Source: Collinsella sp.
GTDB taxonomy: Bacteria > Actinomycetota > Coriobacteriia > Coriobacteriales > Coriobacteriaceae
NCBI GenBank assembly: GCA_019414245.1
Contig: DXMK01000015.1
Location: 357,383-421,382 of the forward strand
DNA length: 64,000 bases
Direction of reading: 5' to 3'
Shown here in pieces: positions 1 through 8,430 of the stretch (position 1 is the stretch's first letter; each line of letters starts with the position of its first letter). The notes below the pieces were generated by a model. That model worked only from the letters and a program-made list of their open reading frames with translations. It was not told where the DNA came from and did no database searches. A program made the translations under genes and the position numbers.

Positions 1-38
1 AAGAAAAGGGCCGCGCACCCAAGTGGATGCACGGCCCT
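1..38 (-). terminator. Rho-independent terminator of rpmE
   Basis: Read on the minus strand, AGGGCCG (32-38) pairs with CGGCCCT (7-13), and the stem runs into TTTTCTT at the window edge. It lies about 37 bases after the rpmE stop codon. Confidence 0.8.
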
Positions 39-74
39 CATGCCATGAATGCGAGCGATTCCGCGGCGAGCTAT

Positions 75-500
75 TTACTCAGCAGCCTCGGTGGTCTCGG
101 CCTCGGCAGCGGCCTCCTCGACGGGAGCCTCTGCAGGAGCCTCGGCGGCCTGCTTGGCAGCCTCCTCGGCGAACTTAGCGGCACGCTTAGCCTTCTCGGC
201 AGCCTTAGCCTCAGCGGCGGCCTTGCGAGCGGCCTCGGCCTCAGCAGCCTTGGCGGCCTTGGCAGCCTTGGCCTCCTCGGCCTTCTTGAGCTGGGCGGCA
301 GCGGCGCCACCGAACTTGTCGGCGAAGCGCTGGACGCGCCCACCGGTGTCGACGAACTTCTGCTGGCCGGTGTAGAACGGGTGGCACTCGTTGCAAAGCT
401 CGACCTTCATCTCGGACACGGTTGCGTGCGTCTTGAAGGTGTTGCCGCAGGAGCACGTCACCGTGCACTCGACATACTGGGGATGGATACCCTGCTTCAT
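75..500 (-). CDS. rpmE: 50S ribosomal protein L31 with long Ala/Glu/Lys tail
   Basis: A protein of the large ribosomal subunit, 141 residues. The first ~70 residues are a normal zinc-binding (C+) L31: MKQGIHP start, Cys16, Cys18 and the pair Cys36-x2-Cys39, then FYTGQQKFVDT. The remaining ~70 residues are almost only Ala, Glu and Lys with a few Pro, a charged helical extension about as long as the core. L31 is usually 65-90 residues, so the tail is the odd part; L17 in this window also ends in an Ala/Pro/Glu-rich tail. AAGGAG at 508-513 lies 7 bases before the ATG. The gene is monocistronic, with its own promoter and terminator. Confidence 0.95.
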   Translation of the reverse strand: MKQGIHPQYVECTVTCSCGNTFKTHATVSEMKVELCNECHPFYTGQQKFVDTGGRVQRFADKFGGAAAAQLKKAEEAKAAKAAKAAEAEAARKAAAEAKAAEKAKRAAKFAEEAAKQAAEAPAEAPVEEAAAEAETTEAAE

Positions 501-584
501 GGTAGGACTCCTTATTGGTCAGGCGCTGGTTACCGATCAGCGCATAAGGCGTCTTGGTTTCCGACCAAGACAACAAACTCGGCT

Positions 585-613
585 ATGGTACCACGGCGCC
601 GCGTGTCCCACAA
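585..613 (-). promoter_or_regulatory. Candidate rpmE promoter
   Basis: On the minus strand TTGTGG (608-613) and TACCAT (585-590) are separated by 17 bases, a plausible sigma-70-type pair. The leader downstream contains a 7-bp hairpin (GTCTTGG/CCAAGAC, 551-571) before the rpmE ribosome site. Motif match only. Confidence 0.45.
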
Positions 614-686
614 AAGGTTCACGGTCTTTTCGGCACAACACGAGCTGGACCTTAAATATCAACTTCATCCGAACACTCCCCCACAT

Positions 687-2495
687 TCATCTCTCGTATG
701 TATCGAGGTATTCCTGCTTGAGCGTCTGCGAGGACGACTTGATCTTTTCCACGAGCGTGCCGGCTTCGATGAAGTAGAACGAGTTGGTAAGGTCTGCCAG
801 GTCGTCGAGTAGATGGCTTGAAATGAGCACGCTGCGTCCCCGCGCCACTTCGCTGCGCATCGCGTCGCAGGAGGTTTTCCGTTTTCCCGGATCGAGGCCG
901 TTCAGCGGTTCATCGAGGATGAGGTACGGGCAATCGGTCGCTATCGCCATGGCAAGCTTTACCTGCTGCTTCATTCCTGTCGAGAGTTTACGGGTCGGCT
1001 TGTCGAGATATGGGGAGATTCCGAGGGAGTCGCAGAGCGAGTCGACGTCGGTGGCTGGTTTCCACGCCTCCCTAACGAAAGCAAGGTGCTCGATGGCCGA
1101 TAGCGTGGGATAGAGATCCGCGCTGCCCGAAGAGCTCAGGTAGACGAGTTCTGCAAATTCGGCTGATCGACGTTGGCAGATTCCGTCTGCCGCCAGGCTT
1201 CCCGAGCGGATGCGGGTGGGAAATTGGCCCGACAGCGCTTCAAGAAGGGTGGTTTTCCCCGAGCCGTTGGGAGCAACGAGGCCCGCCGCCGTTCCCGGGC
1301 TCAGGAAAAGCGACCCGATTGAAAGTATCGTCGTGCTTCCGTATCCCACGCTCGCGTCTAGAAGCTCGAGCCCATGGTGCTTTTTCGCGGGTCCAGGCTG
1401 TTTGGGCGAACGTGCCGCAACGGCGCCGACCGCAAAAAGGACCGCGACGTATGCCAGGGCCACGGCAAGCATCGATGCGCTGCCTGAACCGGAGCCAATG
1501 AATTCTGTCGGGAAGCATCCTACGTAGCCCGTTGCCTCGATAGGCGAGAATACGGGCAGTGGCAGGAGCCCGAGCACGGCATTATGCCCTAGTGCCGAAT
1601 CGGACAGTAACGGGAATGCCGGGGCCGCGACAAGCAGCGCGGAGGTAAGGGGGCCCGCGAGGACGCGCCTCGTTGCGGTCGATAGGACGGCGGAGCAAAC
1701 GGATATCAAGGTTCCGCCCGCAAGCAGCGCGAGAAGCAGGGCTGTGAAGACGTTTCCCGCGGTCGTGGTGGTAAGCGCGCCGTCATGGAAGAAGGCGATC
1801 GGGTACCCAATTTGCCCGAAGCCGTTTAGGGCCAAGGCGTAAATGCCCCCGGGTGCGAGGCCGGCGAGGAGCATCGCGGTCCCCGCGGCGATTATCGAAA
1901 ACACGGTCTGGATAAGGCGCCGGAATTTGGGCGCGGGCGCCTTTGCCGCCAGGGTCCCGGGCCTTGTGGCGCCGAGCACGAGTATCGACGAGAGAAGGAA
2001 GGGGATGAAGGGAAGGAAAGACGGCACCGTGGCAATGGCGTAAGGCAGGAAGGAAAGGAATGGCAGGTCGTTTGCGGAGGCCGGGATATCCGTGATGCCG
2101 GAGCTGCTCAGGGCGCGGCAATATGCGAGCGCTGCGTCATTGGTCTCTTGGTCTCCCACGATGGACCCGGATTGGAAGCCTTCGCCCATGAGCGCGTAGT
2201 AGCTCTCGGCAGAATCGAGAAAGGCGGCGTCGGTTTGAGCGGCGAGGGCGGCGTTCGCGTATCTTGCAAGCTCCGCGTCATTTTGCTGCTCTGGAGATAG
2301 GTCTGTGCCGCTGGCCTGGGGCGCGCGCGTATTGAATGCGTCGACAAAGCTCTGCATGCCCTGTTTCATAAAGAAGGGCCCGTAGATGGGTGAATTGAAC
2401 GCAATGGGGACGGAAAAGGCTGCAGCGAGAACGAGCGTAGAGATCCATACGGCCTTGTCTCTTAGGATTAGTTTGAGAAGAAGTCGACAGTACAT
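687..2495 (-). CDS. ABC transporter, membrane domain fused to ATPase
   Basis: A 602-residue half-transporter with its own ATPase. Residues ~12-35, 150-180, 195-220, 245-300 and 340-360 are hydrophobic segments around a ~100-residue polar loop. From ~375 there is a complete ABC ATPase: Walker A GLVAPNGSGKTT (405-416), signature LSTGMKQQ and Walker B YLILDEP. It is the last gene of the minus-strand operon headed by the secreted peptide at 5684-6049. The domain plan repeats that of the separate permease and ATPase upstream, so it may be a second exporter or an immunity pump for the same peptide. The ATP sites look intact. The substrate is inferred from context. Confidence 0.8.
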   Translation of the reverse strand: MYCRLLLKLILRDKAVWISTLVLAAAFSVPIAFNSPIYGPFFMKQGMQSFVDAFNTRAPQASGTDLSPEQQNDAELARYANAALAAQTDAAFLDSAESYYALMGEGFQSGSIVGDQETNDAALAYCRALSSSGITDIPASANDLPFLSFLPYAIATVPSFLPFIPFLLSSILVLGATRPGTLAAKAPAPKFRRLIQTVFSIIAAGTAMLLAGLAPGGIYALALNGFGQIGYPIAFFHDGALTTTTAGNVFTALLLALLAGGTLISVCSAVLSTATRRVLAGPLTSALLVAAPAFPLLSDSALGHNAVLGLLPLPVFSPIEATGYVGCFPTEFIGSGSGSASMLAVALAYVAVLFAVGAVAARSPKQPGPAKKHHGLELLDASVGYGSTTILSIGSLFLSPGTAAGLVAPNGSGKTTLLEALSGQFPTRIRSGSLAADGICQRRSAEFAELVYLSSSGSADLYPTLSAIEHLAFVREAWKPATDVDSLCDSLGISPYLDKPTRKLSTGMKQQVKLAMAIATDCPYLILDEPLNGLDPGKRKTSCDAMRSEVARGRSVLISSHLLDDLADLTNSFYFIEAGTLVEKIKSSSQTLKQEYLDTYER

Positions 2496-2648
2496 TTGGA
2501 AGCACCTACGTTCCTCAAGGCATCGTTAGATTAATGATGACAGACCGAATGGAGATACGTGCGACGGGGGCGAGGCGAATGGCTGAGCGGTATCGATATG
2601 CGGGTTCAACGGTATCACATTGGCCACATAGATTTTTAACTTGCATTT

Positions 2649-3398
2649 CTACCCGCCCTTTTCGTAGAGTCGCCGATACGTGCTTAGCGCACCCTCGGCG
2701 CGTCCGGCAGGCTTTGCGAAATGGGATCCAGGAGACTTCGGCGCAGCATCATCTTGCGGAATGCTTCTAATGAGCCTCCCATCCTTCAAAAACAGAATCT
2801 CATCGCACAGCCTATCGACCGAATCCAAGATGTGGGATGACATGATGATGCACGTACCAGAATCGGCCAGCTTCCTGAGAATCTCGGAATGCAAGTCCAC
2901 CCTGCTGGGGTCGAGCGCGTTCATGGGCTCATCTAATAGAAGGTACCGCGCGCCCGTCGCATACGCAATCGCCAGGGTAAGCTGCTGCTTCATGCCCTGG
3001 CTCAGAGTGCGGATCCTCATCTTCGCGAACTCGCCTATCTGCGTTTGTTCCACTATCTCTTCGATATCGCGAGCATGCGGCCACATATCGCAAACCATCT
3101 TGAGGTGATCTTCCGCACGCAATCCGGGATACAGCAGCGTCCCCTCACCAGGTGCATAGAAGATCATAGAACGGACCTCTCTCGCACCCGTACCCTGCAC
3201 CTCATCCAGAACGATGCTCCCGTCCACGCGAGGACCCGGCAAACCTGCCATCGCACGCAGCAACGTCGTCTTTCCATGCCCGTTCGGAGCGACGAGACCG
3301 TAGACCGTACCCGGGGCAAACTCAGCGTTCACCGAATCTACGAGCACCTTCTTTCCATAAGAGATCGTCAGCGTTTGAAGGTCAATCATCGAGATCAT
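2649..3398 (-). CDS. ABC transporter ATP-binding protein
   Basis: A free-standing ATPase subunit, 249 residues. It has Walker A GLVAPNGHGKTT (34-45), signature LSQGMKQQ (132-139), Walker B YLLLDEP (152-158) and a switch His in MSSHILD. The start ATG overlaps the stop of the upstream permease as ATGA (3395-3398), so the two are translationally coupled and probably form one transporter. A second in-frame ATG three codons in has better spacing from AAGGGG. The Walker A and signature closely resemble those of the fused transporter at 687-2495, suggesting a duplicated pair. Lactococcin-972-type loci also carry one ATPase after one large membrane protein. Confidence 0.85.
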   Translation of the reverse strand: MISMIDLQTLTISYGKKVLVDSVNAEFAPGTVYGLVAPNGHGKTTLLRAMAGLPGPRVDGSIVLDEVQGTGAREVRSMIFYAPGEGTLLYPGLRAEDHLKMVCDMWPHARDIEEIVEQTQIGEFAKMRIRTLSQGMKQQLTLAIAYATGARYLLLDEPMNALDPSRVDLHSEILRKLADSGTCIIMSSHILDSVDRLCDEILFLKDGRLIRSIPQDDAAPKSPGSHFAKPAGRAEGALSTYRRLYEKGG

Positions 3399-5617
3399 CC
3401 CCTTTCGATCTTTGGAACACTCAGGCGCACCATCAACGGAGATACGGCGCCCAAGACCACCAGCAGAGGGCCCGATGCGCCGACGACCTCTCCAAAAGGC
3501 ATCGCGTTCGTCCCTCGCCCAAGGAACCCAATCGTCCCCACCTGGGAAGCGGGATCAAACGAGGCGAATGGAGCCAGCAGCGCGACGCCCATGCCCACGC
3601 TTTCAACATGAGCGCTCAACGAACCCAACACCAAGAGAACCGCGCAAACCATTCCGGTGACAACGGGGTTGCGGCTAATCGCTGCTGTCAACGCAGCGAC
3701 GACGGAAATCACGCCGTATGCCATGACCAGCAACGGAATACTGCACAACACCGCCTCCCCTACCATGGACGTTGTCGAAGCTCCCGCCCGAATGAGAGCG
3801 ACGGGATACTCCGATCCACCCGCACCGTTCTTAATCACGGACACAACGACAGCGGGAACCATCGACACCAAAAGCAGCACCAAGCCAAGCAGGAGAGCCA
3901 GCGCAACAGCCGTCAGAAAACGCACATGCGCTGTTGCGGGGATCTGGAGAACCAGAAGGGAACGACACTGCAGGTGGGTGCACGCGAGCGATGTGACAAC
4001 CACGGGCAACAGCAAAAATAAGGAGGGAAGCGCTGCCTGGAGATACGAAAGGAGGATTAATGGGGGCATCTTCGTACTTAACTCGTAAACCTTGGGGTCC
4101 GGCAAGCTCGCGATCGACTCAAGCAGAAGGGCGCGCGCCTCCGCACGAGAAGGAGTCTCCGGCTCGATTCCTATCGATTGCAGGAGAGTCGCATCTGCCG
4201 CGCCCAGCTCACCTCGAGCGCGCTCGTACGTCGCAAGGCTTCGAAACCCCTCCGCAGGCATAGGCGCGTACACGAAACCCGAAAGAGCATCCCGCATGTC
4301 TTCCAGGGCCGCTTTGCCCTCGACGTCCATATTCGCAGCGTTCTGCTCTAAATACCGATCTATTGAACGGAGCTCCCCATCCCTATACCGAACAGCGGAA
4401 ACGTTATCAGCGTCAGGAAACATCTCGACCAGAGCCGGGGCCAGCATCGTCGTCGACATTGCAATCGCGCATACGGCGAGGGTAGGAGAACGCAGGAGCA
4501 GTTTCCCCATCGTTCTTACGTATGCAACGGCGGAGGCACAAGCGCTCGAACGAGTTGCCGTTCTCGATGCAGTGAAGGAACCTCTCTCAAGACAAATCGG
4601 GGATATCGGGCACGCGCAGCCGCTCTTTCCAGCAACGCAAAGCAGGCTAATTGCCAGCACCTCGATCCCGATTGCGCATACGAGGGCAATCGCGCCACGC
4701 TCGAAGCAAAGTCCAGGCAGATTCACTATCTGCGTTGTCGGGTACGGGCTATAGGCGCCGACGGTCAACTCAGTGTTCGCATACGTAAGGGGATTCAACA
4801 GGGCGAACTCACGTAAAGCGATGGATCTTCCGTAATACCCGGGAACCATCGTCACCCCCATCAGGGCACATACGAACACGATTCCAAGCGTAGGGTTATT
4901 GGCAATCTTCACGGCAAGGTGAACGACAAGCGAGATGAACGCTGCCACCAAGAATTGCAAGATGGCCGTCTGCGCGAACACCAGCCAAGCCGGTTTGATA
5001 ACCGGAGTCGCATATTGAATGTAGCCTATCGGATAGAACGGCGAGCCCGGGCCATTCTTCACAAGCGCGGCGATTATCCCTGGAAGATTGATGGCGAGGA
5101 CGGCAAGCATTGCAAAAACACTCGCCCATACGCTCGATGCAACAAGTCTACCCAGCTCGCCCATCGGTGCCTGGATGATGAGCTTTTCACGTTTGTTAAG
5201 ACGCGCGGCAAGGAACGAGACGGCAACGGCCGTTGCGACCCATAGCAAGTACTCCTTCGATCCGTCATAATAGGTGTACTCTCCATCCGATATCTGCAGA
5301 AACGGAAGTAGGGGAGAGAGCGGTGCCAAGATAAGACGTCCCGCGGCAAGAGGGTACAGAAGCGCGGGCATGCTTGATGAAGAGGTATAGACACCGTCCT
5401 CCCCCGCATTCACAAGCGCATCCGCATAGGATGCTGACAATTCCTGCTCAACACGGGTTATTCCCGACTCGAGGTATTCGACCCGTCCGTCGATGCCAGC
5501 CGCGCTCCTGAAGACGGGCAGAGCACAAAGAACCATCAACGCAACAACGACAACACAGAGCGACCTGGAGGAGAGAAGCGACCTAAAGATCGCCTTCGAG
5601 ATTTTGAGCATATTCAT
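3395..5617 (-). CDS. Large ABC-type integral membrane protein (bacteriocin-associated type)
   Basis: A ~740-residue polytopic protein built from two similar halves. Each starts with an N-terminal membrane anchor and a polar extracellular loop of ~70-110 residues, followed by several membrane spans. I chose the ATG at 5617, giving MNMLKISKAIFR, because AAGG lies 6 bases before it and the sequence becomes membrane-like there. The frame stays open to an ATG at 5683 that directly abuts the TAG of the upstream peptide gene, so a coupled start 22 codons earlier is possible. Size and position (after a small secreted peptide, before an ATPase) match the membrane protein of lactococcin-972-type operons, thought to act in export or immunity. 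Confidence 0.7.
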   Translation of the reverse strand: MNMLKISKAIFRSLLSSRSLCVVVVALMVLCALPVFRSAAGIDGRVEYLESGITRVEQELSASYADALVNAGEDGVYTSSSSMPALLYPLAAGRLILAPLSPLLPFLQISDGEYTYYDGSKEYLLWVATAVAVSFLAARLNKREKLIIQAPMGELGRLVASSVWASVFAMLAVLAINLPGIIAALVKNGPGSPFYPIGYIQYATPVIKPAWLVFAQTAILQFLVAAFISLVVHLAVKIANNPTLGIVFVCALMGVTMVPGYYGRSIALREFALLNPLTYANTELTVGAYSPYPTTQIVNLPGLCFERGAIALVCAIGIEVLAISLLCVAGKSGCACPISPICLERGSFTASRTATRSSACASAVAYVRTMGKLLLRSPTLAVCAIAMSTTMLAPALVEMFPDADNVSAVRYRDGELRSIDRYLEQNAANMDVEGKAALEDMRDALSGFVYAPMPAEGFRSLATYERARGELGAADATLLQSIGIEPETPSRAEARALLLESIASLPDPKVYELSTKMPPLILLSYLQAALPSLFLLLPVVVTSLACTHLQCRSLLVLQIPATAHVRFLTAVALALLLGLVLLLVSMVPAVVVSVIKNGAGGSEYPVALIRAGASTTSMVGEAVLCSIPLLVMAYGVISVVAALTAAISRNPVVTGMVCAVLLVLGSLSAHVESVGMGVALLAPFASFDPASQVGTIGFLGRGTNAMPFGEVVGASGPLLVVLGAVSPLMVRLSVPKIERG

Positions 5618-5683
5618 CGCCAACCTTAACCTCATCCAGTCGGAACAGAGGGGCCGAACAAAATACTCGGCCCTTCCTCGCAT

Positions 5684-6049
5684 CTAGTAGGTGCTATAGA
5701 CAAATTGCCATTTATCAGTTGTGCCAAGAACACCACAGGAGCACATTGCGGCGAGGCGGGATTCCCTATGATGCGCGGATCGGCGATAGCCATTTCGGTA
5801 GGAGATCGTCTTGTAAGAGATGTTGAACATCGAGATGCTGTGCCCGCCTACGCCGCGAGGACAGCTGTAGCTCCAGTAGGTATCGACGACGTCGTCCGTA
5901 TACCCGAGGGGCTCAACGAGGGCACACTGGCTGCTCTCCTGGGAAGGAGGCATCGGGGTATCCGCAAAAGCGGGGGCTCCCGGCAGCAACAGACAAAGAG
6001 CGAGGCCGAGGAAAACCAAGAGCTTACACGACTTAACAGTACTGAACAT
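5684..6049 (-). CDS. Small secreted peptide, lactococcin-972-like bacteriocin candidate
   Basis: 121 residues from the ATG at 6049, preceded by GGAGAGG (6053-6059). The N-terminus is a clear Sec signal peptide: basic start with Lys6 and Lys9, a Leu-rich core, and a PAFA cleavage site near residue 29. The mature ~92 residues hold four Cys (one in QCAL, one in SYSCP, two in MCSCG), an aromatic-Gly stretch (TYWSY...GVGG), a Tyr/Ser/His-rich middle and an aromatic C-terminus (QFVYSTY). This layout recalls the lactococcin 972 family (signal peptide, W-x-x-G region, Ser/His-rich core, aromatic end). The following permease and ATPase genes match the family's operon. Homology is inferred from pattern and context; the Cys residues are not typical of the founding member. 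Confidence 0.5.
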   Translation of the reverse strand: MFSTVKSCKLLVFLGLALCLLLPGAPAFADTPMPPSQESSQCALVEPLGYTDDVVDTYWSYSCPRGVGGHSISMFNISYKTISYRNGYRRSAHHRESRLAAMCSCGVLGTTDKWQFVYSTY

Positions 6050-6114
6050 AATCCTCTCCAATCTAGAGGGGTTTCGGTTGCAGCATGCTGTGATTACTTG
6101 CCTGCAAAGTCAAT

Positions 6115-6131
6115 TTAACATAAACTGTTAA
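6115..6131. promoter_or_regulatory. Palindrome TTAACA-N5-TGTTAA in divergent promoter region
   Basis: A perfect inverted repeat midway between the divergent secreted-peptide gene and the DUF2975 gene, in an AT-rich stretch. It is a candidate operator, for example for the small HTH protein encoded at 6692-6943. No binding evidence. Confidence 0.35.
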
Positions 6132-6169
6132 AAAGTAACCTGAGTTTTTTAAATTCTTCGGAGGTTATT

Positions 6170-6682
6170 ATGAGTTCCGACAATCGCACTCCCCGGCTTC
6201 ATTCCTTCCGCATCGCATGTGCGATAGCCTCTGCGACCCTTTGCGCCACCGCCATCGCACAAGTGGCGTTCTCCTTAAAGCCAGCAATCGAAGTGCTCGA
6301 CAACCCTGTAATTGCAGACTCCCCCGCGTATCCAGCCCTTGCGATCTCGACATTGGTCCCTGCCGTCATCGGTATCGCTACGACCATCCTCAGCGCCGTT
6401 CTCGTGTGGACGATCAAGAGCGGAGACCCCTTCAAGAAAGGGTCTGCGACATGCTTGAAGGTGCTCGGCATTCTCTTCGTTGTTCAAGCTGCCACCAGCC
6501 TCTACGCCGGCTCACTCAAAACCTCCGTTTCGATGTTTGGCGGCGAGGGGGCCGTCGGCGCCCAAGAGATCGCTTCATCATTCGATTGGACCTCTCTGGT
6601 TCTCGGCATCGTCCTGTTCATGCTTTCCCAGCTCTTCTTGTACGCCCGAGAGCTGTACCTCGACTCCGACGAGATTGCGTAA
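6170..6682 (+). CDS. DUF2975-type four-span membrane protein
   Basis: A 170-residue membrane protein with four hydrophobic segments (about residues 14-34, 54-82, 95-113 and 140-160), the second and third separated by a short basic loop (KSGDPFKKGSATCLKV). This plan, and a YozG-like XRE regulator nine bases downstream, are typical of the DUF2975 family, whose biochemical role is unknown. CGGAGG at 6159-6164 sets the ATG. It is probably co-transcribed with the regulator and divergent from the bacteriocin-like operon. The family assignment rests on pattern and pairing. Confidence 0.7.
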   Translation: MSSDNRTPRLHSFRIACAIASATLCATAIAQVAFSLKPAIEVLDNPVIADSPAYPALAISTLVPAVIGIATTILSAVLVWTIKSGDPFKKGSATCLKVLGILFVVQAATSLYAGSLKTSVSMFGGEGAVGAQEIASSFDWTSLVLGIVLFMLSQLFLYARELYLDSDEIA

Positions 6683-6691
6683 GGAAACGCC

Positions 6692-6943
6692 ATGCCCGTA
6701 ATTGTTCGCCTCGACAAGATCATGGCCGAGCGAAAGATTTCCTCGAACGAACTTGCCGAAAGGATTGGAACCACGCCCGTGAACCTGTCCCGTATTAAAA
6801 AAGGTCATATTCGCGGCATTCGCTTCAACACACTCGAGCAGCTATGCCTCGCCCTTCGTTGCCAACCCGGAGACCTTCTCGAAGTCATGAGCGAAGAGGA
6901 TGCCCGAAAGGAGTTCGGACTCGATTGGTCCGCCGAGGATTAG
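6692..6943 (+). CDS. Small XRE-family regulator (YozG-like)
   Basis: 83 residues, nearly all a Cro/C1-type helix-turn-helix: IVRLDKIMAERKISSNELAE, then RIGTTPVNLSRIKKG and the conserved end FNTLEQLCLALRCQPGDLLE. This matches the short XRE proteins that accompany DUF2975 membrane proteins. It probably regulates its own operon and perhaps the divergent one. The stop TAG (6941-6943) is followed in the same frame by the remnant of a tyrosine integrase with no spacer. Confidence 0.85.
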   Translation: MPVIVRLDKIMAERKISSNELAERIGTTPVNLSRIKKGHIRGIRFNTLEQLCLALRCQPGDLLEVMSEEDARKEFGLDWSAED

Positions 6944-7669
6944 AGGGCGGTCGTACTCGCCCTGCACACGGGGATGCGAATCGGCGAGGTCTGCGGCCTT
7001 CGGTGGTGCGATGTGGATTTCGAGACGGGCCTGATCTCGATCAGACACTCGGTGGCGTACGCGAAGGGAATGGGTTCGTTCATCAAGGACACCAAGACCC
7101 ATGACGCCAGGGGTATCCCCATCGACCCGGTCGGCCTACTCCCCTTCCTGAAGGAGACCCACGAGATCGACTGCGGAAAGCTGCGCTTGCGCGGCCTTAC
7201 CGGGGCGGTCGAGATCGGGGACTGCTACATCCTGTCGGAGCCGGGCGCGACCTTCGCGACGACAAGCTATATCCGCAGGGCGTTCAAGACGTTCTCGGAG
7301 ACCAACGGCCTCATGGGCACCAACGACGAGCTGATCACGTTCCACGGCCTTCGCCACACGTTCGCAACGCAGTGGATCCGCCAAGGCGGCGATATCAAGG
7401 CGCTCCAATCGATCCTCGGCCACAAGGACGCCATGGCGACGCTCAACGTCTACGCCGACATCGAGCCCATCTCCAAAATCCATAACATGCTGCGCGCCAC
7501 GCCGTGCCTTTGGCGCGGGCACCTCGGGCCGAGGGTCGATCCGGGTCCCATGTTCCAACAGAGGATCCAGGAGTCCATCGAGACGCTCCAGGCGTTCGGC
7601 TACGGCATCACCGAGCCGGACGACCGAAATATCGCCATACGCGACGTGAAGACGAACAGTTGGCTCTAG
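6944..7669 (+). pseudogene. Tyrosine site-specific integrase, N-terminally truncated
   Basis: The catalytic domain of a phage-type tyrosine recombinase without its N-terminal arm-binding and core-binding domains. The reading frame begins directly after the XRE stop codon with RAVVLALHTGMRIGEVCGLR. All catalytic positions are visible: Arg in TGMRIGE, Lys in the TKTHDARG hairpin, HGLRHTF (His-x2-Arg), LGHKD and the Tyr of NVYA. No ribosome site precedes the internal ATG at 6974. The C-terminal ~50 residues after the Tyr are unusual for the family. It is best read as the end of a decayed integrative element, joined in frame to the regulator by a deletion. Confidence 0.8.
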
Positions 7670-8065
7670 CTCACCGAGTACGCGGCAGTGCTGGGCCCAT
7701 CCCAACTGAGGTCACGGTGGTCCGATAGGGGCGCCGCCCGCGGCATGCGCCGCGGAGCGGTATCCCCTACCGAAGGGCGGGGATGCCCTCCGCTTCCAGT
7801 TCGGAATCAGCCGTCGGAGGCGTTCGGCTGACTGCGGGAACGGCCTGTCCGCTCAATGTGTTCGGCTGAGATCGGAAATCAACCCAACACGAGCCGGACA
7901 CGCGCCAGACGGCTCTTCCCCGTACGGCCTTCCCCCTTACGCTCATGTTGCAGGCATGTAACGCCGCAGCGAGCGCGCCTTTTTTGCGCCAGACAGGTAC
8001 AATGATGAACACTGTACCGTAGCGGAGCGCCCCGCGCGCGCCGCAATCACGCGAAAGGGTTTCCC
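7670..8065. other. Intergenic stretch, 396 bp, no gene seen
   Basis: No convincing coding frame or RNA gene. It contains a short inverted repeat, GGTACA (7996-8001) and TGTACC (8013-8018) with an 11-base loop, about 50 bases upstream of the ACT-protein gene. That repeat could be an operator. The stretch follows the integrase remnant and may be the scar of a lost element; I could not identify att repeats. Confidence 0.5.
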
Positions 8066-8353
8066 ATGGCCGAGATCTCGTCCTCCCGTATCGTCATCAC
8101 CGTCCTTGGCAAGAACCGCCCCGGCATCGTCGCCGGCGTCACCCGCGTTCTGGGCGAGGCCAACGTCGACATCCGCGACATCACGCAGTCCATTATCGAG
8201 GACATCTTCACCATGACCATGCTGGCCGACACCGCCGAGTCCAAGCTCGACTTTGCCGAGCTGCAGAAGGCCCTGGCCGAGGCCGGCGAGCTTTCGGGCG
8301 TCAACGTGTCCATCCAGCGCGAGGACGTCTTTAACTTTATGTACCGCCTGTAG
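8066..8353 (+). CDS. ACT-domain protein (UPF0237 type)
   Basis: A 95-residue protein that is a single ACT domain with a short C-terminal extension. The opening RIVITVLGKNRPGIVAGVTR holds the GKNRPGIVA ligand-loop pattern, followed by VLGEANVDIRDITQSI. Such stand-alone ACT proteins bind small ligands, usually amino acids, and are thought to be regulatory. They are often encoded beside a UPF0210 protein, which is absent here; citrate synthase follows after 77 bases. The ligand is unknown. Confidence 0.85.
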   Translation: MAEISSSRIVITVLGKNRPGIVAGVTRVLGEANVDIRDITQSIIEDIFTMTMLADTAESKLDFAELQKALAEAGELSGVNVSIQREDVFNFMYRL

Positions 8354-8430
8354 CGAACAGGCCGCTGGGGATAGCCTGACACGCGCATGCCCATGCAGGC
8401 CACCCCGATGCGGCCCGGAGAGGAGCGCGC

